In this document: positions 17,104 to 25,519 of the stretch, in pieces
Layout: each line of letters starts with the position of its first letter
Position numbering within the stretch: the first letter of the stretch is position 1
Assembly (NCBI GenBank): GCA_024693925.1
Contig: JAILKH010000113.1
Location: forward strand, 1 to 33,133
DNA: 33,133 bases
Reading direction: 5' to 3'
From: Lachnospiraceae bacterium
GTDB taxonomy: Bacteria; Bacillota; Clostridia; Lachnospirales; Lachnospiraceae
The notes under the pieces: model-generated
Seen by the model: the letters and a program-made list of their open reading frames with translations, nothing else
Told to the model about the DNA's origin: nothing
Databases searched by the model: none
Made by a program: the position numbers and the translations under genes

Positions 17104-17133
17104 TTGACATGGCATAGCCGTTTATGTTTTAAT
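17104..17133 (+). promoter_or_regulatory. Promoter of the trp T-box leader
   Basis: A perfect TTGACA (17104-17109) with TTTAAT (17128-17133) 18 bases downstream lies just before the T-box stem I. A long leader of roughly 400 bases then precedes trpE. Confidence 0.6.
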
Positions 17134-17149
17134 TACTACAATTAAATAG

Positions 17150-17438
17150 ATTAAACCTGTGAAGCGGAAGAAAAAGTATTTTATCGCCGGAAGTTTACAG
17201 CGAGCCCGGGATGGTGTAAGCCGGGTGGTATGAGGAATACGTGGATTGATTTCCTTATATGGGCCGCGGAGGGCATGGGGAAAGGATTTTATCTTAGTAT
17301 CCGTGACGTGAGGCATACGTTAGTTGTCTGGGGTATGATGGTATCCTGTAAAGAGCACGGTTGTTTCGTGAATCAAGGTGGCACCGCGGATAGATGATTA
17401 TTCGTCCTTGGCAGAGTTTATTCTGTCAAGGATTTTTT
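17150..17438 (+). promoter_or_regulatory. T-box leader controlling the trp operon
   Basis: This leader binds uncharged tRNA and lets transcription continue only when charging is low. The diagnostic T-box AAGGTGGCACCGCGG is at 17375-17389, and the terminator stem it competes with is at 17405-17438. Stem I is visible: AGCGAGCCCGGGATGGTG with GTAAGCCGGG forms the apical hairpin, and GCGG/CCGC closes the base. The downstream genes imply tRNA-Trp, so the specifier should be UGG. UGG triplets occur at 17242-17244 (in ACGTGGATT) and 17260-17262 (in ATATGGGCC), and I cannot decide between them without folding. Class and position are secure; specifier identity is inferred. Confidence 0.92.
17405..17438 (+). 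terminator. T-box regulated terminator
   Basis: TCCTTGGCAGA (17405-17415) pairs with TCTGTCAAGGA (17422-17432) with one G-U pair, followed by TTTTTT. Its left arm overlaps the region that would pair with the T-box to form the antiterminator. Confidence 0.9.
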
Positions 17439-17535
17439 GTTTTCAAAATCCGTAACACATCAGATTGAAAGCAGATTAACTGATGTAAAGGATTAATACA
17501 AAATCATATCAGGTATACAAAAGAAAGGGGGAACC

Positions 17536-19011
17536 ATGAAATTATTGCAAAGTTATTCGGATATCAGAGAAATTTCAGAAAAACAACAGTATAAAGTTAT
17601 TCCCATATGCGGGGAACTTTTATCGGATTTTACAACTCCGATCGAAATTTTAAAAATTCTTAAAAAAGCATCGGGACATGTATATATGCTGGAATCAGCC
17701 AGAGCGGATGACAAATGGGGAAGATATACTTTTTTGGGGTATGATCCGTTGATGTGTATTACTTGCAGGGACGGGGAATTGGTCATCAAAGATAAATCAG
17801 TAAAAACAAATGATCCGTCCGGTTATATAAGGGAGATACTTAAAGATTATACAAGTCCTTTGATGAGCGGATTGCCTCCCTTTACAGGGGGATTGGTCGG
17901 ATATTTTTCCTATGATTATCTTGGATACAGTGAACCCAAAGCCAGAGGAAGATTGAATAAAGAAAATTCGGATGATTTTTATGATGTTGATCTGATGCTT
18001 TTTGATAAAGTCATAGCTTTTGATAATGTGCGTCAAAAGATTCTTCTTATTGCAAATATGAGATGTGAGGATGAAGAAGACGGATATAACACAGCAGTAA
18101 GTGAACTTAAAAGTATGGAATGGCTTATAAAGAACGGAGAAAAATCGGAATTTAATTCCGGATGTCTTTTGGGTGAGGTTACACCTTTGTTTGATAAAGA
18201 AAAATATTGTGAAATGGTAAATAAAGCAAAAGATCATATTAAAGAGGGAGATATTTTTCAAATAGTTTTATCAAACCGGTTAAGTGTCCCGTTTGAAGGA
18301 AGTCTGCTTGATACCTACAGAATGTTAAGAACTGTAAATCCGTCTCCTTATATGTTTTATTTTTCGGGAACAGATATTGAAGTTGCCGGTGCTTCTCCCG
18401 AAACACTGGTTAAGCTTGAAGACGGTGTACTTCATACTTTTCCGTTAGCAGGTACAAGACGTCGGGGAAGTAGCGAAGCAGAGGATGAAGCGTTGGAGAA
18501 AGAACTCCTGGCAGATGAGAAGGAACTGGCAGAGCATAATATGCTGGTGGATCTTGGAAGAAATGATCTTGGAAAGATTTCCGAGTTTGGAACCGTAGAA
18601 GTAGAGAAGCTTCGCAGTATTGAGAGATTTTCGCATGTTATGCATATAGGATCAACGGTAAGAGGAAAAATACGTAAAGATAAAGATGCATTGGATGCAA
18701 TAGAGGCGGTTCTTCCCGCGGGAACTCTTTCGGGCGCTCCCAAAATCAGGGCGTGTGAGCTTATAAGTGAATTTGAAGGAAATAAGAGGGGGATATATGG
18801 CGGAGCCATCGGCTACATAGATTTCAGAGGAAATATGGATACCTGTATTGCAATCCGGCTTATATATAAAAAGGGAGAAGAAGTATTTGTCAGAAGCGGA
18901 GCGGGGATAGTGGCAGATTCCGATCCGGAAAAAGAATTTGAGGAATGTATGAATAAGGCAAGGGCTTCATTAATGTCTTTGGAGCTTGCACAGGAAAAAA
19001 CCGAAATATAA
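17536..19011 (+). CDS. trpE: Anthranilate synthase component I
   Basis: A 491-residue chorismate-binding enzyme that with TrpG makes anthranilate from chorismate and glutamine, the committed step to tryptophan. The N-terminal regulatory region contains MLESARADDKWGRYTFLG (from residue 51), whose LES motif matches the tryptophan feedback site. The catalytic domain (residues about 220-480) has NPSPYMFYF, ASPETLV, PLAGTRRRG, LVDLGRNDLG, PAGTLSGAPKIRA and GGAIGYIDFRGNMDTCIAIR, the full set of chorismate-binding motifs. It is the first gene after the T-box leader, and its ATG follows AAAGGGGGAACC. No PabB features stand out, and the trp context settles the assignment. Confidence 0.96.
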   Translation: MKLLQSYSDIREISEKQQYKVIPICGELLSDFTTPIEILKILKKASGHVYMLESARADDKWGRYTFLGYDPLMCITCRDGELVIKDKSVKTNDPSGYIREILKDYTSPLMSGLPPFTGGLVGYFSYDYLGYSEPKARGRLNKENSDDFYDVDLMLFDKVIAFDNVRQKILLIANMRCEDEEDGYNTAVSELKSMEWLIKNGEKSEFNSGCLLGEVTPLFDKEKYCEMVNKAKDHIKEGDIFQIVLSNRLSVPFEGSLLDTYRMLRTVNPSPYMFYFSGTDIEVAGASPETLVKLEDGVLHTFPLAGTRRRGSSEAEDEALEKELLADEKELAEHNMLVDLGRNDLGKISEFGTVEVEKLRSIERFSHVMHIGSTVRGKIRKDKDALDAIEAVLPAGTLSGAPKIRACELISEFEGNKRGIYGGAIGYIDFRGNMDTCIAIRLIYKKGEEVFVRSGAGIVADSDPEKEFEECMNKARASLMSLELAQEKTEI

Positions 19012-19060
19012 CAAATAATAAAGAATGATATAAAACAAAAAGGAAAAAGGAGGAGACGGA

Positions 19061-19627
19061 ATGGTTTTACTTATTGATAATTATGATAGTTTTTCTTATA
19101 ACCTGTATCAATATGTCGGTGAGCTGGATCCGGATATAGTTGTAATAAGAAATGATGAAAAGACCATTGAACAGATAAGGGAAATGAGACCTAAAAGTCT
19201 TATTATTTCTCCGGGGCCGGGCAGACCGGAGGATGCAGGAATAATAATCGAAGTAATAAGAAAACTTAGAGGGGAAATTCCGATTCTGGGTGTTTGCCTG
19301 GGACATCAGGCCATTTGTTCCGCATTTGGGGCAACAATAACGTATGCTTCCCGGCTTATGCATGGAAAACAGTCATTGGTGCGGATAAATAATGAAGTTC
19401 CGATATTTAAGGGCTTAAATAAAGAAATATATGTGGCAAGGTATCATTCCCTGGCGGTTGATGAAACTACAATCCCAAAGGAACTTATAAGTATAGCCAT
19501 GACTGAAGACAGGGAAGTGATGGGGGTTATGCACAGAGATTATCCGATATACGGAGTCCAGTTTCATCCGGAATCCATAATGACACCGGAGGGGAAAAAG
19601 ATATTGAGGAATTTTATTAATTTATAA
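19061..19627 (+). CDS. trpG: Anthranilate synthase component II, glutamine amidotransferase
   Basis: A 188-residue class I glutamine amidotransferase supplying ammonia to TrpE. The catalytic triad is visible: C79 in LGVCLGHQAI, and H169 with E171 in VQFHPESIMTPEG. The oxyanion/PGPGRPEDAG loop is at residues 51-60. It is a separate gene here, not fused to trpD as in some other bacteria. It lies 49 bases after trpE with AAAAGGAGGAG before its ATG. The same protein may also serve aminodeoxychorismate synthase (PabA role), as is common when only one copy exists, but no pab gene is seen in the window. Confidence 0.95.
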   Translation: MVLLIDNYDSFSYNLYQYVGELDPDIVVIRNDEKTIEQIREMRPKSLIISPGPGRPEDAGIIIEVIRKLRGEIPILGVCLGHQAICSAFGATITYASRLMHGKQSLVRINNEVPIFKGLNKEIYVARYHSLAVDETTIPKELISIAMTEDREVMGVMHRDYPIYGVQFHPESIMTPEGKKILRNFINL

Positions 19628-19659
19628 GGATAGTGTAAAGCAACATATAAAATCATGAA

Positions 19660-19677
19660 CCGGAATAAGGATTCCGG
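19660..19677 (+). repeat. Perfect hairpin between trpG and trpD
   Basis: CCGGAAT (19660-19666), loop AAGG and ATTCCGG (19671-19677) form a perfect 7-bp stem in the 95-base gap between trpG and trpD, the longest gap inside the operon. No T-run follows, so it is more likely an RNA processing or stability element than a terminator. Confidence 0.5.
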
Positions 19678-19722
19678 CAGAAGGCGAGATTAATGTCAAA
19701 TTAAATTTAGGAGGAAAATAAG

Positions 19723-20742
19723 ATGATAAAAGAGGCAATAGTAAAGATTGTTAATAAAGAAGATTTAACTTATGATGAAGCATATGCAGTGATGAATGAA
19801 ATTATGAGCGGTGAAACTTCGGCAACCCAGAATGCGGCTTTTTTGGCATCGTTATCAACAAAAAGTGCAAAGGCTGAGACCACGGATGAAATAGCGGGTT
19901 GTGCTTCGGCGATGAGGGATCATGCAATAAAAGTTGATACAGGAATGGATGTTCTGGAAATAGTCGGAACAGGCGGCGATAATGCCGGAAGTTTTAATAT
20001 ATCTACTACATCGGCTTTAATATGTGCGGCAGGAGGAATAAAAGTAGCTAAACACGGAAATCGTGCGGCATCATCATTATCCGGAACGGCCGATTGTCTT
20101 GAAGCTTTGGGAGTTAATATAGATCAAAGTCCCGAAATGTGTATTAAGCTCCTTAAAGAAGTGGGAATATGTTTTTTCTTTGCGCAAAAGTATCATACTT
20201 CAATGAAATATGTGGGAGCTATCCGCAAGGAATTGGGATTCAGGACGGTATTTAATATATTGGGTCCTTTAACGAATCCCGCAATGCCGTCTATGCAGCT
20301 TCTGGGGGTTTATGATGATTATCTTGTGGAACCCCTTGCCCGGGTACTTGCAAATCTTAATGTTAAACGTGGAATGGTGGTATACGGAATGGATAAGCTT
20401 GATGAAATATCTTTGTCTGCTCCGACAAAAATATGTGAAATAAGGGATGGATGGTATAAAACGTTTATTATAAAGCCTGAGGATTTTGGGTTTGAAAGAT
20501 GTTCAAAGGAAGATCTTAAGGGTGGTTCGCCCAAAGAAAATGCAGAGATCACACGTGGAATTCTTAAGGGTAAGAAAGGGCATAAGAGAAATTCCGTGCT
20601 TCTTAATGCCGGTGCCGGATTATATATCGGAGGGAAAGCGGATAGTTATAAAGACGGAGTCTGTCTTGCGGCAAGTATAATTGATTCCGGTAAAGCAATG
20701 GAAACATTAAATAAATTTATTGCATTAAGTAATGAAAAGTAA
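19723..20742 (+). CDS. trpD: Anthranilate phosphoribosyltransferase
   Basis: A 339-residue enzyme transferring phosphoribose from PRPP to anthranilate. Family hallmarks are the PRPP-binding loop [35 protein letters not shown] for anthranilate contacts, [22 protein letters not shown] and [11 protein letters not shown]. The fold starts with the helical domain including [31 protein letters not shown] precedes ATG 19723. It is monofunctional and separated from trpG by a 95-base gap carrying a hairpin. Confidence 0.96.
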   Translation: MIKEAIVKIVNKEDLTYDEAYAVMNEIMSGETSATQNAAFLASLSTKSAKAETTDEIAGCASAMRDHAIKVDTGMDVLEIVGTGGDNAGSFNISTTSALICAAGGIKVAKHGNRAASSLSGTADCLEALGVNIDQSPEMCIKLLKEVGICFFFAQKYHTSMKYVGAIRKELGFRTVFNILGPLTNPAMPSMQLLGVYDDYLVEPLARVLANLNVKRGMVVYGMDKLDEISLSAPTKICEIRDGWYKTFIIKPEDFGFERCSKEDLKGGSPKENAEITRGILKGKKGHKRNSVLLNAGAGLYIGGKADSYKDGVCLAASIIDSGKAMETLNKFIALSNEK

Positions 20743-20803
20743 TATCTAAGTATATAATTGTGCCGGCAGTAAGATACTGTAGGGCAAAGGATGGAGGTTT
20801 TAT

Positions 20804-21586
20804 ATGAGCATATTGGATGAACTGGCGGCATATGCAAGAATAAGAGTCGAAAAAGCAAAAGAGATAAAATCTTCGAATGAGATATGTCAGGAAGCCTTTA
20901 AAATCGATAAGGGAAATAATGCCTTTGAAAAAGCCGTTAAAAGCAAGGAACTGTCTTTTATATGTGAATGTAAAAAAGCATCTCCTTCAAAAGGGATAAT
21001 AGCCGATGACTTTCATTATTTGGATATTGCACTTGATTATGAAAGAGCCGGTGCGGACGCTATATCCGTATTAACGGAACCTAAGTGGTTTCTTGGACGC
21101 GATGAGTACCTTGAAAAAATATCAAAGGCTGTCAAGTTACCCTTGCTCAGAAAGGACTTTACCGTTGATGAATATATGCTTTATGAAGCTAAGATCATGG
21201 GGGCTTCTGCAGTATTGCTTATCGTTGCCATATTACAGCCTGCGGAGATTAAAAGATACCTGGCGATAAGTGAGGAATTGGGATTATCAGCGCTTGTTGA
21301 ATGTCATGATGAAAAGGAAGTTGATACGGCATTGGAATCGGGAGCCCGTATTGTGGGAGTAAATAATCGTAATCTTAAGGATTTTTCGGTAGATATAACC
21401 CTGGGAGAAAAATTGAGAAAACAAATCCCCGAGTCGGTTGCTTTTGTATCTGAGAGTGGGATAAGAAATGCGGAGGACGTAAGAAGGTTACGAAGTATAG
21501 GTGCAGATGCTGTACTTATAGGTGAAACTTTGATGAAGGCAGAAAACAGAGTTGAAATGTTAAACACTTTAAGGGGAAAATCATGA
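20804..21586 (+). CDS. trpC: Indole-3-glycerol phosphate synthase
   Basis: A 260-residue TIM-barrel enzyme closing the indole ring in tryptophan synthesis. Catalytic residues are seen in the first strand, FICECKKASPSKG (E55, K57), in the strand LLRKDFTVDEYML, in LVECHDEKE, in VGVNNRNLKDFSVD and in the phosphate-binding end AVLIGETLM. It has the normal length of the monofunctional form and is not fused to TrpF. RBS GATGGAGG precedes ATG 20804. Its stop overlaps the trpF start by four bases (ATGA), indicating translational coupling. Confidence 0.96.
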   Translation: MSILDELAAYARIRVEKAKEIKSSNEICQEAFKIDKGNNAFEKAVKSKELSFICECKKASPSKGIIADDFHYLDIALDYERAGADAISVLTEPKWFLGRDEYLEKISKAVKLPLLRKDFTVDEYMLYEAKIMGASAVLLIVAILQPAEIKRYLAISEELGLSALVECHDEKEVDTALESGARIVGVNNRNLKDFSVDITLGEKLRKQIPESVAFVSESGIRNAEDVRRLRSIGADAVLIGETLMKAENRVEMLNTLRGKS

Positions 21587-22194
21587 CCGGGATTAAGTTA
21601 TGTGGTATTAAACGTTTGGAAGATATAAATACAATAAATGATATTAAGCCGGAATATGTGGGATTTGTATTTGCAAAAACCAGTAAGAGGTTTCTTGAAA
21701 AAGATGAGGCGATAAGGTTAAAGAAGGTAATTGATCCCTGTATAAAAACCGTAGGTGTCTTTGTTGATGAAGATATGGAAAGTATATTAAGACTGAGTGA
21801 TGCCGGAATTCTCGATATGGTACAGCTTCACGGATGTGAAGATGAGAAGTATATTTTGAATATCAAAAGAGAAATTAATAAACCGGTTATTAAGGCTTTT
21901 CAGGTTAAAGGAAGGGAAGATGTTGTTGAGGCATCGGAGTGTATGGCAGATCATATTTTGCTGGATGCAGGTACCGGGGATGGAAGAGTATTTGACTGGG
22001 ATCTGCTAGGGGGAATCAAAAGACCTTATTTTCTGGCAGGGGGATTGAATTGTAATAATGTTGTTGATGCTGTTAAACGATTAAATCCTTATGCGGTTGA
22101 TGTAAGCTCCGGAATAGAAACAAACGGTATTAAGGATGCCGTGAAAATGGTTGAATTTGTTAAAAAAGTCCGATCTATAGGACATAAGTTATAA
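21583..22194 (+). CDS. trpF: Phosphoribosylanthranilate isomerase
   Basis: A 203-residue TIM-barrel isomerase converting phosphoribosylanthranilate to the enol-ribulose form. The catalytic cysteine is C7 in GIKLCGIKRLED; the general acid aspartate lies in LLDAGTGDGRVFDWDLL; the phosphate-binding motifs FLAGGLNCNNV and AVDVSSGIETNGIKD close the barrel. The usual GxGxxFDW loop reads DGRVFDW, a modest variation. Its start overlaps the trpC stop by four bases. Confidence 0.95.
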   Translation: MTGIKLCGIKRLEDINTINDIKPEYVGFVFAKTSKRFLEKDEAIRLKKVIDPCIKTVGVFVDEDMESILRLSDAGILDMVQLHGCEDEKYILNIKREINKPVIKAFQVKGREDVVEASECMADHILLDAGTGDGRVFDWDLLGGIKRPYFLAGGLNCNNVVDAVKRLNPYAVDVSSGIETNGIKDAVKMVEFVKKVRSIGHKL

Positions 22195-22254
22195 AAATCA
22201 AGGACAGTTTTATAAGCTATTGTATTTTGGTCTGATAAATTAAGGAGAAAACAA

Positions 22255-23448
22255 ATGAGTGATAAAAAAGGAAGATTCGGTATTCATGGCGGTCAATACA
22301 TACCGGAAACATTGATGAATGCAGTGATAGAATTGGAAGAAGCATATAATAGGTTTAAAGATGACCCGGATTTTATAAAAGAATTGTCAGATCTTTTTAA
22401 TGATTATGCGGGTCGTCCTTCCAGATTATACTTTGCCGAGAGGATGACACAGGACCTGGGGGGAGCAAAGATATATTTAAAAAGAGAGGATTTAAATCAT
22501 ACGGGTGCACATAAGATAAATAATGTCCTGGGTCAGGCGTTGCTTGCAAAAAAAATGGGAAAAAGAAGACTTATAGCCGAGACGGGAGCAGGTCAGCATG
22601 GGGTGGCCACGGCCACGGCAGCAGCGCTTATGGGTTTGGAATGTGTCGTATTTATGGGAGAGGAAGATACTAAACGACAAGCGCTTAATGTATATAGAAT
22701 GAGATTGCTGGGCGCCGAAGTTATTCCGGTTACTTCCGGCACAGGGACACTGAAGGATGCTGTATCGGAGGCTATGCGGGAATGGACCCGAAGAATTGAA
22801 GATACACATTATTGTCTTGGATCGGTAATGGGACCTCATCCCTTTCCTACGATCGTGAGAGATTTTCAGGCGGTTATTTCCAAAGAGATCAAATCCCAGA
22901 TTCTTGAAAAGGAAGGGAAGTTACCGGATGCTGTTATAGCCTGTGTGGGAGGAGGATCAAATGCTATCGGGAGCTTCTATAATTTTATAGAGGATAAATC
23001 TGTTAGGCTGATAGGGTGTGAAGCGGCCGGAAGAGGTGTTGATACTCTTGAAACAGCTGCTACCATCGCTACGGGAAGAGAGGGTATATTTCATGGAATG
23101 AAATCATATTTTTGCCAGGATGAGTTTGGGCAGATAGCTCCTGTATATTCTATTTCCGCAGGTTTGGATTATCCCGGAATAGGTCCCGAGCATGCGTATC
23201 TTCATGATACAGGAAGGGCAGAATATGTTCCGGTTACTGATGAAGAGGCAGTTGAGGCCTTTGAGTATTTAGCAAAAACAGAGGGAATAATACCGGCAAT
23301 CGAATCTGCGCATGCAGTTGCATATGCCACAAAGATAGCACCGGACATGGATAAAGACCGTATAATCGTGATCACGTTGTCGGGACGAGGAGATAAGGAT
23401 TGTGCAGCGATAGCCAGATACCGCGGAGAGGAGAATATTTATGAGTAA
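22255..23448 (+). CDS. trpB: Tryptophan synthase beta subunit
   Basis: A 397-residue PLP fold-type II enzyme joining indole and serine to give tryptophan. The PLP lysine is K87 in [15 protein letters not shown], the substrate carboxylate loop is [13 protein letters not shown] with the catalytic glutamate, and GGGSNAIG binds the PLP phosphate. LSGRGDKD near the C-terminus is also standard. It belongs to the TrpB1 type paired with TrpA. RBS AAGGAGAAAACAA precedes ATG 22255, and the gene overlaps trpA by eight bases, favouring equal synthesis of the two subunits. Confidence 0.97.
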   Translation: MSDKKGRFGIHGGQYIPETLMNAVIELEEAYNRFKDDPDFIKELSDLFNDYAGRPSRLYFAERMTQDLGGAKIYLKREDLNHTGAHKINNVLGQALLAKKMGKRRLIAETGAGQHGVATATAAALMGLECVVFMGEEDTKRQALNVYRMRLLGAEVIPVTSGTGTLKDAVSEAMREWTRRIEDTHYCLGSVMGPHPFPTIVRDFQAVISKEIKSQILEKEGKLPDAVIACVGGGSNAIGSFYNFIEDKSVRLIGCEAAGRGVDTLETAATIATGREGIFHGMKSYFCQDEFGQIAPVYSISAGLDYPGIGPEHAYLHDTGRAEYVPVTDEEAVEAFEYLAKTEGIIPAIESAHAVAYATKIAPDMDKDRIIVITLSGRGDKDCAAIARYRGEENIYE

Positions 23449-24214
23449 TATAAAAAAAGCATTTGAAAAAGGTAAAGCGTTTATTCCGTTTATTACTTGC
23501 GGTGATCCCGATCTTGAAACAACAAAGGCCTGTGTTCTTGCTATGGTGCAAAATGGTGCTGATCTGATAGAACTTGGAATTCCTTTTTCCGATCCTACAG
23601 CTGAAGGACCGGTAATACAGGCGGCAAATGAAAGAGCGCTTCAGGGAGGAGTAACTACAAGTAAAATATTTGAATTTGTAAAGGATTTAAGAAAGACCAC
23701 GGATATACCGATGGTTTTTATGACTTATGCAAATGTTGTGTTTTCATACGGTGCTGAAAAATTTATAAAGCAGTGTATGGAAACCGGAATAGACGGAATA
23801 ATATTACCGGATCTTCCTTTTGAGGAAAAAGAAGAGTTCTTACCGGTATGTCATAAATATGGAGTTGATCTTATTTCTTTTATCGCGCCCACTTCCAAGG
23901 ATAGGATTAAAATGATAGCAAGTGAAGCGGAAGGATTTCTTTACATTGTTTCTAGTCTTGGTGTTACGGGAACAAGAAGTGAAATAACTACAGATATAGA
24001 ATCCATTGTTAAAGCCGTAAGAGAAAGCACGGATATCCCTTGCGCTATAGGGTTTGGTATATCAACTCCTGAGCAGGCAAAAAAAATGGCCGGATTTTCC
24101 GATGGTGCAATAGTGGGTTCTGCTATTATTAAGCTTATCAATGAAGGTAAAGAGGATGCGGCAGCAAGAGTGGGTGAGTATGTTTGCCGTATGAAAGAAG
24201 CAATCGGGGATTGA
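23441..24214 (+). CDS. trpA: Tryptophan synthase alpha subunit
   Basis: A 257-residue TIM-barrel subunit that cleaves indole-3-glycerol phosphate and passes indole through the tunnel to TrpB. The catalytic glutamate is E44 in [12 protein letters not shown]. The second catalytic position, Asp60 in the E. coli enzyme (LADGP), is a glutamate here, E55 in [20 protein letters not shown] and [10 protein letters not shown] form the phosphate site. The acidic group is kept, so activity is expected, and I believe this variant is common in clostridial TrpA. It is the last gene of the trp operon, with its start inside trpB. Confidence 0.95.
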   Translation: MSNIKKAFEKGKAFIPFITCGDPDLETTKACVLAMVQNGADLIELGIPFSDPTAEGPVIQAANERALQGGVTTSKIFEFVKDLRKTTDIPMVFMTYANVVFSYGAEKFIKQCMETGIDGIILPDLPFEEKEEFLPVCHKYGVDLISFIAPTSKDRIKMIASEAEGFLYIVSSLGVTGTRSEITTDIESIVKAVRESTDIPCAIGFGISTPEQAKKMAGFSDGAIVGSAIIKLINEGKEDAAARVGEYVCRMKEAIGD

Positions 24215-24239
24215 CGTTTTCCTATCGATATGTTAGGAT
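24211..24239 (+). promoter_or_regulatory. Possible promoter of the DAHP synthase leader
   Basis: TTGACG (24211-24216) and TAGGAT (24234-24239) are 17 bases apart. The predicted transcript would start near 24246, just before the Shine-Dalgarno sequence TAGGAGA and the ATG of the 38-codon leader frame. The -10 box has two mismatches, so the promoter is tentative. Confidence 0.4.
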
Positions 24240-24263
24240 TTACTTGTTTTTTAGGAGATTGTT

Positions 24264-24380
24264 ATGAGTAAAATATTTTTATTGCCAAATGCATATTTCT
24301 TTTATGGCCTGTATTTTTGCTTTACGGGCTTTTTTGCGTGGTTTATGTTTAAGGATAATTTATATCGGGATAAAGAATAG
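24264..24380 (+). CDS. Aromatic-rich 38-residue peptide, putative leader peptide
   Basis: A short frame starting at ATG 24264, seven bases after a good Shine-Dalgarno AGGAGA, reads MSKIFLLPNAYFFYGLYF then CFTGFFAWFMFKDNLYRDKE. Nine Phe, four Tyr and one Trp make up 14 of 38 residues. It lies between trpA and DAHP synthase and ends 20 bases before a strong terminator. The TAG stop codon (24378-24380) is part of a segment that can pair with the terminator's left arm. I interpret it as a leader peptide whose translation senses charged aromatic tRNAs. The alternative is that it is a chance frame, made Phe-rich by the T-rich terminator-like hairpin at 24307-24335, or a small membrane peptide. Confidence 0.5.
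   Translation: MSKIFLLPNAYFFYGLYFCFTGFFAWFMFKDNLYRDKE
24307..24335 (+). terminator. Terminator-like hairpin inside the small frame
   Basis: GCCTGTA (24307-24313) pairs with TACGGGC (24323-24329) with one G-U pair and a 9-base loop, followed by TTTTTT (24330-24335). It could be the terminator of the trp operon or a first structure of the DAHP synthase leader. It begins about 90 bases after the trpA stop. Confidence 0.6.
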
Positions 24381-24419
24381 ATGCTTTGATGAATATATTG
24401 ATCGGTTCTATCCTTTATC
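24369..24419 (+). promoter_or_regulatory. Putative antiterminator pairing
   Basis: GATAAAGAATAG (24369-24380), which includes the leader stop codon, is complementary to CTATCCTTTATC (24408-24419) at 11 of 12 positions, with one A-C mismatch. This pairing would use six of the thirteen left-arm bases of the terminator at 24401-24432 and so prevent it from forming. Confidence 0.5.
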
Positions 24420-24439
24420 GGATGGAACCGATTTTTTTT
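24401..24439 (+). terminator. Strong terminator upstream of DAHP synthase
   Basis: ATCGGTTCTATCC (24401-24413) pairs with GGATGGAACCGAT (24420-24432) over 13 bp with one G-U pair and a 6-base loop, followed by an eight-T run ending at 24439. It sits 45 bases before the DAHP synthase start, in its leader, which is the position of an attenuator. Confidence 0.9.
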
Positions 24440-24483
24440 GATTCAAGTTTTGTTATAGCTATAAAAAAGGAGGAGATAGTGTA

Positions 24484-25512
24484 ATGAATATGGATTTTGA
24501 AAGACAACTTGCAGTACCTATGGAAGTAAAGGAAATGTACCCGATCACAGGTAAAATGGGTGAAGTGATCGGTGAAAAACGGGCACAGATAAGGTCTATT
24601 TTTGAAGGTAGAAGTAATCGCTTATTGCTTATAATCGGTCCATGTTCTGCGGATAATGAGGATAGTGTGCTGGATTATATTTCCCGGTTATGTCCGCTTC
24701 AGGAAAAAGTAGAGGAGAAGATACTTATAGTTCCGAGAATTTATACAAATAAACCGAGAACTACGGGAGAAGGGTATAAAGGAATGTTGCATCAACCGGA
24801 TCCTTCCGGTAAATCGGATCTGTTTAAAGGAATTGCGGCAACAAGGCATATGCATATCCGTGCCGTTAGAGAGACTGGTTTTGCCTGTGCCGATGAGATG
24901 TTATATCCTGAAAATTATCAATATCTTGATGATCTTCTGGGATATGTAGCTGTGGGAGCACGTTCTGTGGAGGATCAGCAGCACAGACTTGTTGCCAGCG
25001 GTGTGGATGTTCCCGTCGGTATGAAAAATCCTACCAGTGGTGATTATACGGTTATGATGAATGCTATCCTTGCGGCTCAGCATCCGCATACGTTTATCTA
25101 CAGAGGCTGGGAAGTGCGTTCCGGAGGAAATTCACATGCACATGCTATTCTCAGAGGATCTACAGATAAACATGGGCAGCCTCAGCAGAATTACCATTAT
25201 GAAGATCTTATACGTTTGTGTGATTATTACGATAAAAGAGAATTGGATAATCCCGCAGTTATTATTGACTGCAATCATTCGAATTCGGGGAAAAATCCCT
25301 ATGAACAGCCACGTATAATAAAAGACGTGCTTAATTCCGCACGTCATAGTGATCGTATTACCCGGATACTTAAAGGTTTTATGGTAGAAAGCTACATAGA
25401 AGACGGTAGTCAGGAAATTGGAGGCGGGGTGTATGGAAAATCCATAACAGATGCCTGCCTTGGATGGGATAAAACCAGGGATCTTATTTTGAATATTGCC
25501 GAGCATCTGTAA
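24484..25512 (+). CDS. 3-deoxy-7-phosphoheptulonate (DAHP) synthase, type I AroFGH class
   Basis: A 342-residue enzyme condensing phosphoenolpyruvate and erythrose 4-phosphate, the first step of the shikimate pathway feeding chorismate to TrpE. Class I motifs are LLIIGPCSADNEDS, YTNKPRTTGEGYKG, GFACADEML, VGARSVEDQQHR, PVGMKNPTSGD, IDCNHSNSGK and GGGVYGKSITDACLGW, which together carry the metal and substrate ligands. The N-terminal 30 residues correspond to the region that shapes feedback inhibition in E. coli enzymes, but which amino acid inhibits it cannot be told. RBS AAAAAGGAGGAGATAG precedes ATG 24484. It is separated from the trp operon by the 38-codon frame and a strong terminator, so it is likely regulated independently, probably by attenuation. 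Confidence 0.95.
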   Translation: MNMDFERQLAVPMEVKEMYPITGKMGEVIGEKRAQIRSIFEGRSNRLLLIIGPCSADNEDSVLDYISRLCPLQEKVEEKILIVPRIYTNKPRTTGEGYKGMLHQPDPSGKSDLFKGIAATRHMHIRAVRETGFACADEMLYPENYQYLDDLLGYVAVGARSVEDQQHRLVASGVDVPVGMKNPTSGDYTVMMNAILAAQHPHTFIYRGWEVRSGGNSHAHAILRGSTDKHGQPQQNYHYEDLIRLCDYYDKRELDNPAVIIDCNHSNSGKNPYEQPRIIKDVLNSARHSDRITRILKGFMVESYIEDGSQEIGGGVYGKSITDACLGWDKTRDLILNIAEHL

Positions 25513-25519
25513 TAACAGA

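Noticed and set aside
17150-17438. Possible tRNA or rRNA fragment suggested by the GC-rich GGTGGCACCGCGG block
   Set aside because: This is the conserved T-box sequence, with a terminator and stem I in the right order; no cloverleaf is present.
17797-18261. 154-codon minus-strand open frame inside trpE
   Set aside because: Fully antisense to trpE, with Phe/Ile/Lys-rich nonsense composition and no recognisable motif.
18432-18809. 125-codon minus-strand frame inside trpE
   Set aside because: Serine-rich mirror of trpE codons with no start signal.
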